Below, one piece after another: positions 34,876 through 45,349 of a stretch of 64,000 nucleotides of DNA (within the stretch, counting starts at the first letter, position 1; each line of letters opens with the position of its first letter). Source of the stretch: Endomychus coccineus (lineage: Eukaryota; Arthropoda; Insecta; Coleoptera; Endomychidae); the NCBI GenBank assembly GCA_958510875.1, contig OY294068.1, positions 67,868,633 through 67,932,632 of the forward strand. Reading direction: 5' to 3'. The notes beneath the pieces are model-generated. The model had not been told where the DNA came from. It made no database searches and saw nothing but the letters and a program-made list of their open reading frames with translations. A program made the position numbers and the translations under genes.

Positions 34876-37800
34876 ATCAGAATAGTTGTGAAAAAAAAGA
34901 CTTTTCCACATCTTTATAAATCAGTGTGAATAGCATTGGCAATACCAATAAGTTCTGCTACATGTTTTCGACAATGCGGATAATAAAGAACTGGTTGCGA
35001 TCAAATCTAACTTTAATTAACATAGAGAGTGAAATGATGATAGATTTGAATTTAGAAGATTCTAAGTAATTGTTTTTGTTAGTGGTTACAGCTGAAGGCA
35101 GTTGCTTCTTGTCGATTCTTTTCAGTATGTTAGAGGCCAAACATTTGTTGTTTCTCCGACGTTTTCACCATTTTTCCACTATAATAATTAAAATATTCAT
35201 TAACGTAGATTGTAACTTTCTTTTTTTCATACTGGTAACCGGTTTTTGCAGTAGGTATAACCATGTTTTTAGGAGAAAACTACGTTCTAGCTTTGTTCAC
35301 TTTTAATAATAGGTACTTAGGTCAGCTGTAACCATGTTACTAATGGACGTAATTAGAAAATATTACTATTTTAAAAATACCTTTCAACGCAAAATGCCTT
35401 ATTATTGAACTATATCAGTTTTTATTTGGATTGTGATATGTGTGCTTATCCAAAATAAGAAGTTCCCATTTTGAAATTCGCTTTAAAAAATGGGTAAAAT
35501 TGTTTGTGAAGTTGAAAATAATTAAGGTCCATTTTTATACAGGGGGCTCAAATTTCCCAGATAAAATAGGCTAGCTACGCCTACGGCAGCATTAAACTGA
35601 TAGCTGTTACCTATTATAACTATGTTTCTTACGAAATATTAGATCTAGATTATAGAAGTGAGTAGACTTTGCGTTAATTGTTAACCTGTTTGTAAATGCC
35701 AAATGAAACTCCCACTATAATAACTGCTGAAGACTTATTACACGCTTCGGATGCGAAATTAAGATAAAACAAACTATACCTACCTATGTTGTAACTTTAT
35801 CAGTGCATGAAAATGCAAACAGATCTTTCGATTAATCTTTAATGAGATAATTAGGGGTGTCTTATTAATGTATTATTAAAATGCCACACCTTTCTCTTTT
35901 AATTGTAATTGCATAAACATTACTATACTAAGTAAATATCAGTTGAATAATAGGTTTATGATTTAGAAAGTCATTTCTTATTCGATAATACAGAACACAC
36001 TCAAACTTGTCAACGTCTTGTCATTTATTTATGCTTTGCTATGAATAATTAGTCAATATTTTCTATACAATATGGATATTTAGAGAAGTTGTCCTGAATT
36101 ACTCTCTTCAAGAGTTCAAATGGAGTTTTGAATTTGAAAATGTCTCCAGTCGCGTTATCCTTGAAATTTCATAAGTGAGTGCGTAACGAAAACAAGTGAC
36201 ACTCACTGGATGTCAAGTAATACTAGTGCGACCTTTGTATAACAAACAAACTTAATAACTAATAAAACGGAGGGACTTCTATGGAATTGCTAACTGCAGA
36301 AAGAGGACATTTCCAATTTCCCACTAAATTGAAATTTCTGCATATAAATGTTCTGGGCATCAGAATGCATATTTAATTATTTACAAACTGAAATCTTGGT
36401 CTCGCGCTCATAGTCTTGATAAATTGAGAAAAATGTTCGATTTCCCATCAACAAAAAACAAGTATCTGAATCATTTGACGAAAAAATCCAACGAAATGGA
36501 ATAAATTTTTCATTTAATGAGAAGAATAGTATAAATTTAGATAGAAAATAAATTTATGAAACAACGAATTGAGAAAGTATATGAAAAAATAACAATCATC
36601 AAAATAAACAATTTCTTTATTATTAAACAACCAAATTCATTATTTTCTTGGTATATGTTGCAGTATCCTTGCATTCATCTAAAATAGAACCCGTATGAAT
36701 ACATAAAATGCATCCCCTGCAAGTATTTAACAGTAATAAATAAAACAGGGGATATATGAGCTTGGTTTTTGTTAACATATTGAAGAGTAAATTCAACAAT
36801 TTTTTTTCTATTCTGTAAACTTGTGGTGGTGTTCCCAACATATTCTTCCTGAGAAGTAATGACGTAGGGAGAAATATATCGATAAAGAAACGTCGAAATA
36901 GCTGTCGTCGCATCTGGCATTGCCCCCCCTTAAAAAAGATGTGTGAATCTCTGTACGATCAAACTTGTAAACTGTCTCATTTCACTTCAACATTATTTAT
37001 ATTGGAGGAAATTCTATTTAGTTATATCAAATCAAGATATAAATAAATTTAGCTCACTATTTTATTATGTATAGAAATAAAATTAAGGAGTCCCATTTTC
37101 TTTATTTAAATGTTATGGAGTATTCGAAAAAAATTTTTCAGCGAAATCTGCGTGTTTTTACCTCAGCTTTACGAGCAAATGACAATTATCCTGACTAACT
37201 GAGTTTTAGAGGTCGAAAAATTGAAAAAACTAAAAAAAAACGACAAAAAACCGATATTATTGTACAAAAATCTGTCGTCAGGTCGCTGACAGGTCTTTTT
37301 TTGGGACATATAACCTCGGAATCGGATTCAGCGGGAAATTTTACTATAAGAAAACAGTTCACGAACGTCATCCAACAGTTTTTACACTCCAGTATACCAT
37401 TAATTTTCCGCCAAAAACCAAGTAAACGTCTTCCAGTTTTTGACCTTTTTCGACCTCAAAGTTGCAGAATTCATAATCGTAAGTAGAATATTTGAATTCC
37501 TTGGACAATTTTCAATGGAGAACATGTTATCACATTATTTTTTTTAATATTTTGGTACTTTGGAAAAGCAGTTTGAAAAAAAGCTTTTTCGTAGCTGCAA
37601 ATCTAGAGACTTCGTTTCGAAATTTTTATTTATGTTAAAATATCTTCTTCTTAAGTTTGAAAATGATTTTGTTCCCTGAAGAAAATATTAATAATATTGC
37701 AACATTCAGTAGTTAATTTTTTTTTATAATTTTCAATTAACAATAACATTGTTTTTAGATAGTAATTGATTATTATTAGAATTCTAAACACGTTTTTACA

Positions 37801-39110
37801 TTTATATTTTTTTTATCGTTTTTAAGAATTCAAAATTTCTTTCATTTTTTTTATAGCAAATTTTCAGATTTGTAGCTCAAGAACACTTCATCTCTATCAT
37901 AATCATATTTTCTCCTAATGTGGGTAGAAGAGGCGGCAAATATCTGCTCCAGGTGGCAGAAACCTATGTTACGTCACCATGTTATTGAAACATACCATGA
38001 AAAATCATTATTTAACAAATAATTGGTTTCTTCAACATCATAAATATGAGTTCCGTGGAAGAATTTATATTATTCAGGAGTTCCAGACACATTCCAATCT
38101 TCCACTCTAATTTCATATCAAATGAAAATTATATTAAATTATCTAGTGTTGAAAGATATCATAAAAATTTAAAGATTAAAGAATTGTTCCATATTAATTT
38201 TGTTAAGGATTTTCCCTATCAAACAATTCATTTGAATCCAGGTAATAATAGCTCAGATTCAGAATAAATAATCACTTACGGAACTTTCGAAATAATAGAT
38301 TTAATAATATACGAATTGATATAGTTCTAAACGCCCTTAATGAATCGATCCAGAATGCAAACTATCTATTTCTCGGTCCATAAATTTTCTGGAATACTTT
38401 AATGATACATATTAGAGAGTTAGAATACGAGATAATGGGAATGATAACTGTAATTTTCCAACAAAAGTTATCAAATAAAATCTGAAACAAGTTATTTAAT
38501 AATTGGGTATAACAAATTGCAAAATGATTGAGGGTGTTGGAATTTGAAACTTTCGGAATGGTTTGACTATACCATAATTACAACCCAAACGCCGTGAAAT
38601 ATTTATCCACAATAAAACTGAAACAACACACAAGAACTTGACCGGGTCAAATATTCGAGTGCGGGTTAGTATTCGACCGCTTGAGAGATGCGAATAGCAT
38701 AACGTAGTTGCAATACTATTAGTGTAAACAAAGGGTTATCCTCAGCTGGAGATCTAAATTCATTGAATTGCTTTTACGCTTATATATGTCCATCTCTTCT
38801 AATTAAAACAGATATTTTCGTTACTGTGTTCCAAGAGTGATAAACTTCCTAGAGAAATGGAGCGACTTGCTTTTAAAATATGTTCTGATAATGCTGATCG
38901 TCATCGTTTTTCTTAATATAGGCAAAACGTTCTTTATACCAACTTAGACTGTTCCTTTCAGTCTATAATTCGCATAGCATTACCATGAATCAGAAATCTA
39001 TTTTATAAATCCGAAGTATATTCAGCTACACCAAAATTACAGAATAGGTCCATTTAGTCTTGTTTATAGTTTATTAAACGTCCCTTTGAGGGAGTGAAAT
39101 TATGAAAACA
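34876..39110. other. Unassigned DNA, 4.2 kb
   Basis: The longest unexplained stretch. Open frames such as 35070-35306 (+), 36623-36913 (-), 36675-36920 (-), 37301-37486 (+) and 38046-38267 (+) were read and none resembles a known family. No TIR pairs or RT motifs were seen. It could be intron or intergenic DNA. Confidence 0.4.
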
Positions 39111-39124
39111 AATTTGAGATCCTT

Positions 39125-39250
39125 CTTGAAAAATCTTGGCTTCCGGATGGATTCCGCGTCACAATAGCATGACTTGATGCCGACGTTTCGCTAACTATTA
39201 CAGGTGACATCTTCAGGGCAGGCTTGAGGCTTGAACTGAAACTGTTTTTT
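39125..39250 (-). repeat. PLE terminal repeat with hammerhead-like core (3' copy)
   Basis: Inverted match of about 41765-41885. On the minus strand: CTGAAGA (39216-39210), an unpaired T, a stem-loop (GTCA...TAGC, weakened) and GAAA (39189-39186), then CGTCGGCATCAAGTCATGC. The stem II mutations relative to the partner copy suggest this copy no longer folds well. Confidence 0.7.
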
Positions 39251-39691
39251 TAAATAATGTAGCGGTATTTATTGTAGAATACAATTCTTCACGCTACATA
39301 GTTCATTGCCTTTATTCCAGTGGCTAACTCCGTTCTGGCATCTGACCCTGCCGTTGTGTGATCATGTGCGAAGTGAAATTATTAAGGATGGGTTTCCTAA
39401 TGTTTGGAAGGTGATGTCCTGAGTCACGGTTTAGATTATTATCAAAACAGGTTTGATGATTAGTGTCAAACTTGTGGTTGCGGTTCAATTTGATTTGAAA
39501 TTTTAGGCGAAGTGTATTTCTTTATGGATTTTTGAATGTCATAATGGGAGAAACTATTTGGCAATAAGACATATGAAAGTTGTTTTCATTCTGATTTTAA
39601 GGATTGGGGTTGAGATGAATTGACAGCTCTGTGAACAAGTTATTTAAAACAGATAGCTTTGGGGCAGGGTTGTGGTGGGAGAGGCCATTGA

Positions 39692-41579
39692 CAGTGGCGG
39701 CTCCTCGAAGGAGGCTAAGGAGGCTCAGCCTCCTCACCAATTTATCTTAATGATCATTCTCCATTTTATTTCCTGTTTCTCTGATAATTTTTAAAATTTT
39801 ACAATTAATTCCCCGTTCTCAGTAGTTATTTTCAATCTGGCAACAGTGCCCTGAGGCTAGACTCTCTATATATCTCAAACGCTGAGCATGTGTTGTTCAA
39901 CGCAGTTGAGGTTTTTCCGACCAGTCCGAACGCCAACTGGGTAAATCAGCGAAAACGGCAACACCCTCTGGAGGCTAGCCTGCGGCAGCCGCTAGCAATC
40001 TATGACATACGAGACGTGCGTTCTGCCGACTGCTGAGTAGGTCAGTCAGTGCTTGTTTGTTTATGTGTTCTCACGCCAAGTAAAGTTAGATTGTTGTCTG
40101 TTGTAAATTTAAAATGAGTGTTAGTGAGTTAGTTGCTGCCTTTTAGAAAATTCATTTAGTGAATTAACATATGATAAAAGTGTTTCTTTTAAATAAACGG
40201 CCTTTACTGGATTTGAAAGGATTAGTAATGTCAGGTAACTATCAAAATCGATCATTGTTAATACTAATAGTAATATTGACAAGACGGAGTTTTAAAAAAA
40301 TCATTGATTTCCCTGTAATGCTCCAACTCGATGGAATTTTACATCACGTGCAGTATTTACCATCCATAAAAATAAAGACAAATTAATTGAAACATTTGAT
40401 TTTGTATTAAACAGTGATGACTTTTCAACAGATCAGGTTCCATTAAATGCTGTTGTTGGTTTAAAATCTTATTTAGAAAATGAAGAATTTTTGTTTTTTC
40501 TTGATAATTTTAAATTAATATTTGAACAAACTGATCTTATTTTTCAAATTTTACAACATAAATTCACTAATATAATTTATTCAAGAGATCGTTTGAAACA
40601 TCTCATTGGAAAAATTTCAAGTTTCTGTAATACAGAATTTCATTTTAATATTTTATTTCAAAATTTTTCAACTGATGAGGCTCCTCCCGCGAAAAGGAGG
40701 AAAACGTATAATTTGGTAGACAAGAAACTACATTATAAACAACTTTTTTATGAAATTTTAGATACTATTAAAGGTGAAATTGAGATTCGATTTTCCGATT
40801 TACATGAATTGAAGTTTTTTGACTTTACGAATAGAAGATTTTTCAAATCTTTTTCAAAAGAGTTCCCCAATACACTTTAAGATGACTTAGTTCTAAAATA
40901 TAAATTTTTTGATAAAATAGCACGGCACAATGAATTATGCGTTATATACTCGGATAAAGATATTTTAGGCCAGTATGACAGTCACGCCGATATGATTAAA
41001 TATATGATAGACAATGATTTGCAACAAGTTTTCACCTCAGTTTTATAAACTACTTTGTTTGACAGTCACCATTTCTGTCACGTCGGCATCGGTGGAGAGA
41101 TCATTTTCTACTCTCAAACGAATTAAAACTTACATGCCAAATACAATGGGCCAAAATCGTTTATACCATGTTAGTTTAATATCTATTGAAAAAGATTTAG
41201 TAAAACACTTAAAACAAAATGATACATTTTTTGATAATATTATTGATCATTTTTCGCAAACTAAAGACCGTAGAATTCCGTTAATATATAAAAAAAAATA
41301 ATGGAATTAATAAAAAAAAACAAAATATGAAAAATTCCAAAAAAAAGAAAAAATATTAAAAATCCAAAAAAAATAAAAGACAAAAAACGAACAAAAAAAT
41401 TTTTTGGCAAGAGATATTCTATACCTCCACGTTAGTTCTTGCTGGGTAACAATTAATTTTGTCACTGAAGTAGCTGGTACGGTCGCTGTGCAAAGGTTAA
41501 AAGGCTGTGAATAGAGTATATTTTTACAAAAACGTTTTATGTCGAGCCTCCTCTCTCAAAAATTCACGAGCCGCCACTG
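39692..41579 (+). mobile_element. hAT transposon, 1.9 kb, with 8-bp target duplication
   Basis: Ends CAGTGGCGGCTC and GAGCCGCCACTG are exact 12-bp TIRs. GCCATTGA flanks on both sides (39684-39691 and 41580-41587). Subterminal GAGGCTC/GAGCCTC blocks lie near both ends, as is common for hAT. The empty target is visible in the related PLE at about 63927-63938, where the eight bases occur once. Confidence 0.96.
40114..41301 (+). pseudogene. hAT transposase (ZMYM1/TTF-type-like), broken
   Basis: ATG at 40114 opens MSVSELVAAF then a stop. A later frame gives APTRWNFTSRAVFTI (a conserved TRW block) and KLIETFDFVLNS, then the long open piece 40491-40880 (DNFKLIFEQTDLIF, PPAKRRK). After another shift, 41014-41301 carries the hAT C-terminal dimerisation region: LTVTISVTSASVERSFSTLK, RIKTYMPNTMGQNRL and LISIEKDL. 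The zinc finger and the first catalytic region are missing or too degraded to see. About 400 codons remain, short of the usual length, so it is an internally deleted and dead copy. Confidence 0.88.
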
Positions 41580-41764
41580 GCCATTGAGGTATCTATCGGT
41601 GTGAGTGGGTTGTCGATACACAGAATGTCCCAAAGTACCGTCTACCGTCAGTCTGTAGACTAATTAATACATATAAGAACGGGAGTGAACTTTTGGATTC
41701 AACCTCCGTGGTAGAAAGAATATTGGGATGTAATGAATTTAGATGATTGACGAAGGGAACACGA

Positions 41765-41930
41765 TTTTCGTTTCAGTTCAAGCCTCAAGCCTGCCTGAAG
41801 ATGCCACCTGTAATGGTTGGCGAAACGTCGGCATCAAGTCGTGCTATTGTGACGCGGAATCCAACCGGAAGCCAAGATTTTTCAAGATTAGCTATCCGCG
41901 GAAGTCTACTATTCAAGGTCGAGAAACATC
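41765..41930 (+). repeat. PLE terminal repeat with hammerhead-like core (5' inverted copy)
   Basis: Plus strand: CTGAAGA (41795-41801), T, stem II GCCA-CC...GG-TTGGC (GCCA pairs TGGC), GAAA (41822-41825), and CGTC, which can pair with GACG at 41851-41854 as stem III. The expected UH after stem III is not clear (CG is present), so cleavage competence is doubtful. It extends to 41930 with sequence also present at 63085-63180. Confidence 0.7.
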
Positions 41931-42196
41931 TGATAGCTTCTTAAAATCAGGTTAATTTTTAATCAAAATTGGAAAATAGAATGCAATCAATTAATCAAAT
42001 TATTGCCATTGCCTTCAAATAGTCCAATAAAATTCAGAAGTTTCACTTATCATCCCATAATAATTAATAAATACCATAATTTGTTTTCTGAATTTGCAAC
42101 ACAATCCGTTTATAGATGTAAAAAATAGCTAAACACCCCTATAATGTTCCCGACTTCGGCCAATCCGAAATTCATAAAATCGATTGTGGTCGTATA

Positions 42197-44740
42197 CAGA
42201 CTGTTCAGATTTGGTTGGTTTTGTAAGGTGTCTAGTTTATTTTTACAGATGGAAAGATGCGGTTTTTGGCGACCCTGTTCTACGCTATTCAACGCTGGCG
42301 AAGACATGATTTTGATATGTCTTTTAGTTTTTAAGCTACAGCCAAAAATTGAAAAATCATTGATTTCTGTAGAGGCCCCTGTGTGAGTATTTTGATAAAT
42401 GCTTCACCCCATCTTATAGATTTTTGTACGTAGAATCCAATGGAGTTTGTATCGTTTTTGTCGGTCTAACCGTTTATTGAATGCTGTAAGAAGTTTTGAA
42501 AAAATGATCTAATAAATCGTCAAAATAGTAGATTCTGTGCCGAATATAATTCGAATGCCATATTTCCACGAGAATGACAATGCAGATTTGGTTTCAACGT
42601 TTTGTTCTTCATTTTAGGCTCATTGTGCCTGAGATAAAAGAAGATGTGCATATAGCACTTCTGAATAACTAAATTCTCTAACTGTGAGATTCTACTTGCA
42701 TAACAATTTTCGAGGCCACTGGTTTGGGGCACAGAAACCGGTAAGATTCGCCCGAATTGTCCGTCCAAAATTTTTTTCTGAGGTACTTACAAATTAAAAT
42801 TTATATTACCCAGTAATCTAAGATTCAAGGGCTGCAACCGAAAAATAGGTTAGGCACTTACAAGAACACCCTTATATTATATTAAATGCCCTAAGGCGGA
42901 TAAGGATTATGTGCGAAACATGTGTTAATCACAATGGGGACCAATTTGAACAATATTTCTTTTTAATTTTTGTTATCTTTAAATTTTATATAAGTTAGTT
43001 TTCGTTGAAAATTAACAATAGAAATAAAAATGCTTCAATGTAATTTTCGTTTCCATGGTCACATACGATTTACAGCAGCCCGCCTAATGATCAAAAAAAT
43101 CCTTAATGAAAATAAATACAGGCTGTTCCATCTCAGACGAGCCACCCCGTATATTCCTTATCCCATAGTGAGTGGAAAAATCTCCCGAAACACGTCGAAT
43201 GATTTTGTTTGGGGGACATCTTTTGATTCTTTTGACATATATTTGAGGCTTGAAAGAGCAACCCCCTAATAGGAGGCGCTTCAACCCCTCAAAATTGAAT
43301 AGGGGAGAGGGGTTGAGTGATACGTCATTTGAAAGATCTTGGAAGCCTCTTTACAAGGGTGTATGAAAAACGTAAATTTGATGAACCGTTTTTGCCAAAA
43401 ATTAATTTTGTTGCTCGAATGCGCCACTTTGAATATTTTGGTTATTTGTACAATGTACAAGCTCATTTTTATCAAGCCTTTTTTACAAGCTTAAACAATC
43501 TTCAAAAAATCACATTCGTAAAAAAATTGAATTGTGTTGTCATGCTTACAATGAAAAAAATTAAATCTGCGTATTTAAATCAAATGTTCTAATTGTCCTC
43601 CATTGACTTCCATACAATAATACAATCTTGACTGAAAACCGTCTCTAACATGGTTCAGCATAATTGGAGTTATTTGACGACACTCATTTACAATTCGTTG
43701 GCGTAGTCCGTCCAAATTTTCAGGCTGAGTCACAAAAATCTTGAACTTAAATAAATTGTCCCCACAAGAAGAAGTCCAGAGGGTTCAGGTCAGGAGATCG
43801 GGCAGGCCACTCCATAGGACCTCTTCTTCCAATCCAACAACCGGGATATTGCAAATTGAGGTATTGGCGAACTGGTGCGGCGTAGTGAGGAGGAGCTCCG
43901 TCTTGTTGGAAATTCAATTGTTGTTCAAGTAGTAGAGGATCGTTTTCTAATTGTTCAATTATTAACGGATCAATCGCATTTTCGAACATTTCAAGATAAA
44001 TTTCGCCATTTAAATTACCAGGAATAAACAGAGGTCCAATTAGGTGGTCTCCCAAAATTCCTACCCAAACGCTTAGATTTTCCCGATGTTGAGTGTGAGC
44101 TTCTCGAAATACATGAGGATTTGTATCGCTCCAAATTCTACAGTTATGCCGGTTAACCTCTCCATTAAGTAAAAAAGTGCATTCGTCAGAAAAGCAAACG
44201 TTGTACAAGAAATTTGGGTTATTGTTGATACGCTCGACCATAATTTCGCAAAACTCTAGCCTTCTATCCCAATCATCATCATTTAATTCCTGAATTAATT
44301 TAATTTTGTACGGATGGAACTTGTGTTTATGTAAAATTCTGAAAACGTTAGATTGGCTAATACCGGAAGCTGCAGAAAGTTGTCGTACAGATTGCGTGTT
44401 TGGCATAAGTTGGACATGTCCCAATAATTCTATATTTTTGAAAAACCTCTTCTCAACGGTGTCATGACCTACTATGGCTTCCATTTAAAAAATGGAAGTT
44501 TGGCATATATCCCAAAAACAGTTGGACCGACAAAAAGATACACACTCCATTGAATTCTAACTGAAAAATCTATAACATAGGGTGAAAACATTTTTCAAAT
44601 TACCTCTAAAGAAGTCATGTGAAAGCAAAGATTTTTCAATTTCTGGCTGTAGCTTCTTGAAAACTAGAAGACGTATCAAAAATCTTCACCAGCGTTGTTG
44701 TCTCAAAAAAGTAGATCAGGGTCGAAATCTGAACACCCTG
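42197..44740 (-). mobile_element. DD41D-type transposon with about 280-bp TIRs
   Basis: Left end CAGACTGTTCAGATTT at 42197 after TA (42195-42196). Right end ...CGAAATCTGAACACCCTG at 44740 before TA (44741-44742). The repeats can be followed inward for roughly 280 bp on each side (to about 42475 and 44460), with a left-side insertion of extra sequence. The 1.1 kb between the left TIR and the transposase stop (42480-43574) has no recognised coding sequence. Confidence 0.88.
43575..44484 (-). pseudogene. DD41D transposase, one frameshift
   Basis: ATG at 44484. HTH region SVRQLSAASGISQSNVFRIL. DDE core: FSDECTF with the first Asp, NLSVWVGILGDHLIGPLFIP, QQDGAPPHY with the second, RSPDLNPLDFFLWG with the third. 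Forty-one residues lie between the last two Asp, so the type is DD41D. The 245-codon frame breaks at FFLWGQFI. In another frame the expected C-terminus continues (TQPENLDGLRQRIVNECRQ, DGFQSRLYYCMEVNGGQLEH) to a stop at 43577-43575. All catalytic residues are present, so the visible damage is a single frameshift. Compared with the DUF4817 family the N-terminus is shorter. Confidence 0.9.
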
Positions 44741-44839
44741 TAGAAAATACTATGTGGGTCAAATTGAAAGAAATGTTCTAACTCGGTATGAAAAATATTT
44801 CGCCCATATAATGCAAAATAGTGGGAAAAATCTGCATTA

Positions 44840-45345
44840 GCAGAACAGATTTTAATGAAGATCTGGCAAAGATTTTGAAATGGGTATCTGACAATTTAAT
44901 AGAGCTTTAGGCAACCAAAACTCAAGCTTGCGTCTTATTCAGAAAGGCGGATCCCACAATCCCAAATATGGTGATGTCAGTTATAACTATTCCTATGAAG
45001 TCTTGCATAATAATGTTCGGGATCACCACCAACAGCTCCCTCTCATGGGACGATCATGTGAGGTCTGTTGTTGCACAAAGAGAGATTCAAGGGAGCTGGG
45101 CTAGACGAGCTCAAACTAGTCATTTCTTCATTGTCAAGCTCGAGACCTGCTGAACATCTTCGTACCAGACTTCAGTCTTCTATCGAACAGCGAAGTTGTG
45201 GAACTCTTTGCCTAGTGAGGTCTTTCCCTATGCCTATGACCTCCAAACCTTCAAGAAAAATTCGAATACCTATCCCCTCTCCCTACATTCCACCGCTGGC
45301 TCACACGATGTTCCTCGAACATTATAGGTTTCCCTCTCGTGTAGT
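44840..45345 (+). pseudogene. LINE reverse transcriptase, extreme C-terminal fragment
   Basis: Reads FNEDLAKILKWVSDNLIEL, stop, ATKTQACVLFRKADP, then MFGITTNSSLSWDDHVRSVV (family LGVxIxxxLSWxxHV), a deletion of the middle part, and YRTAKLWNSLPSEVFP then YDLQTFKKNSNTYPL, which is the classical end of insect I/R1/RTE-like RT proteins. It ends at a short A-rich tail (about 45352-45363). It abuts the DD41D element on its left. Confidence 0.8.
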
Positions 45346-45349
45346 CAAA

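Larger units (their letters stand above)
39115..41930 (-). mobile_element. Penelope-like element, 5'-truncated, split by a hAT
   Basis: On the minus strand: an inverted terminal-repeat piece (about 41930-41760), then a short body from the RT end (GTLGHSVYRQPTHTDRYLNG at about 41640-41585). This is interrupted by the hAT at 39692-41579 and continues with the RT-endonuclease linker (about 39691-39490), then jumps by internal deletion over the GIY-YIG core to the C-terminal end. The 3' terminal repeat is at 39115-39250. The matching sequence at 63085-64000 is the same family without these interruptions. Multiple stops; inactive. Confidence 0.85.

Noticed and set aside
42890..42935. CCTAAGGCGG...GTGCGAAACATGTG, a hammerhead-like string
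   Set aside because: CTGANGA is absent and stem II cannot be drawn. At most a decayed PLE repeat.
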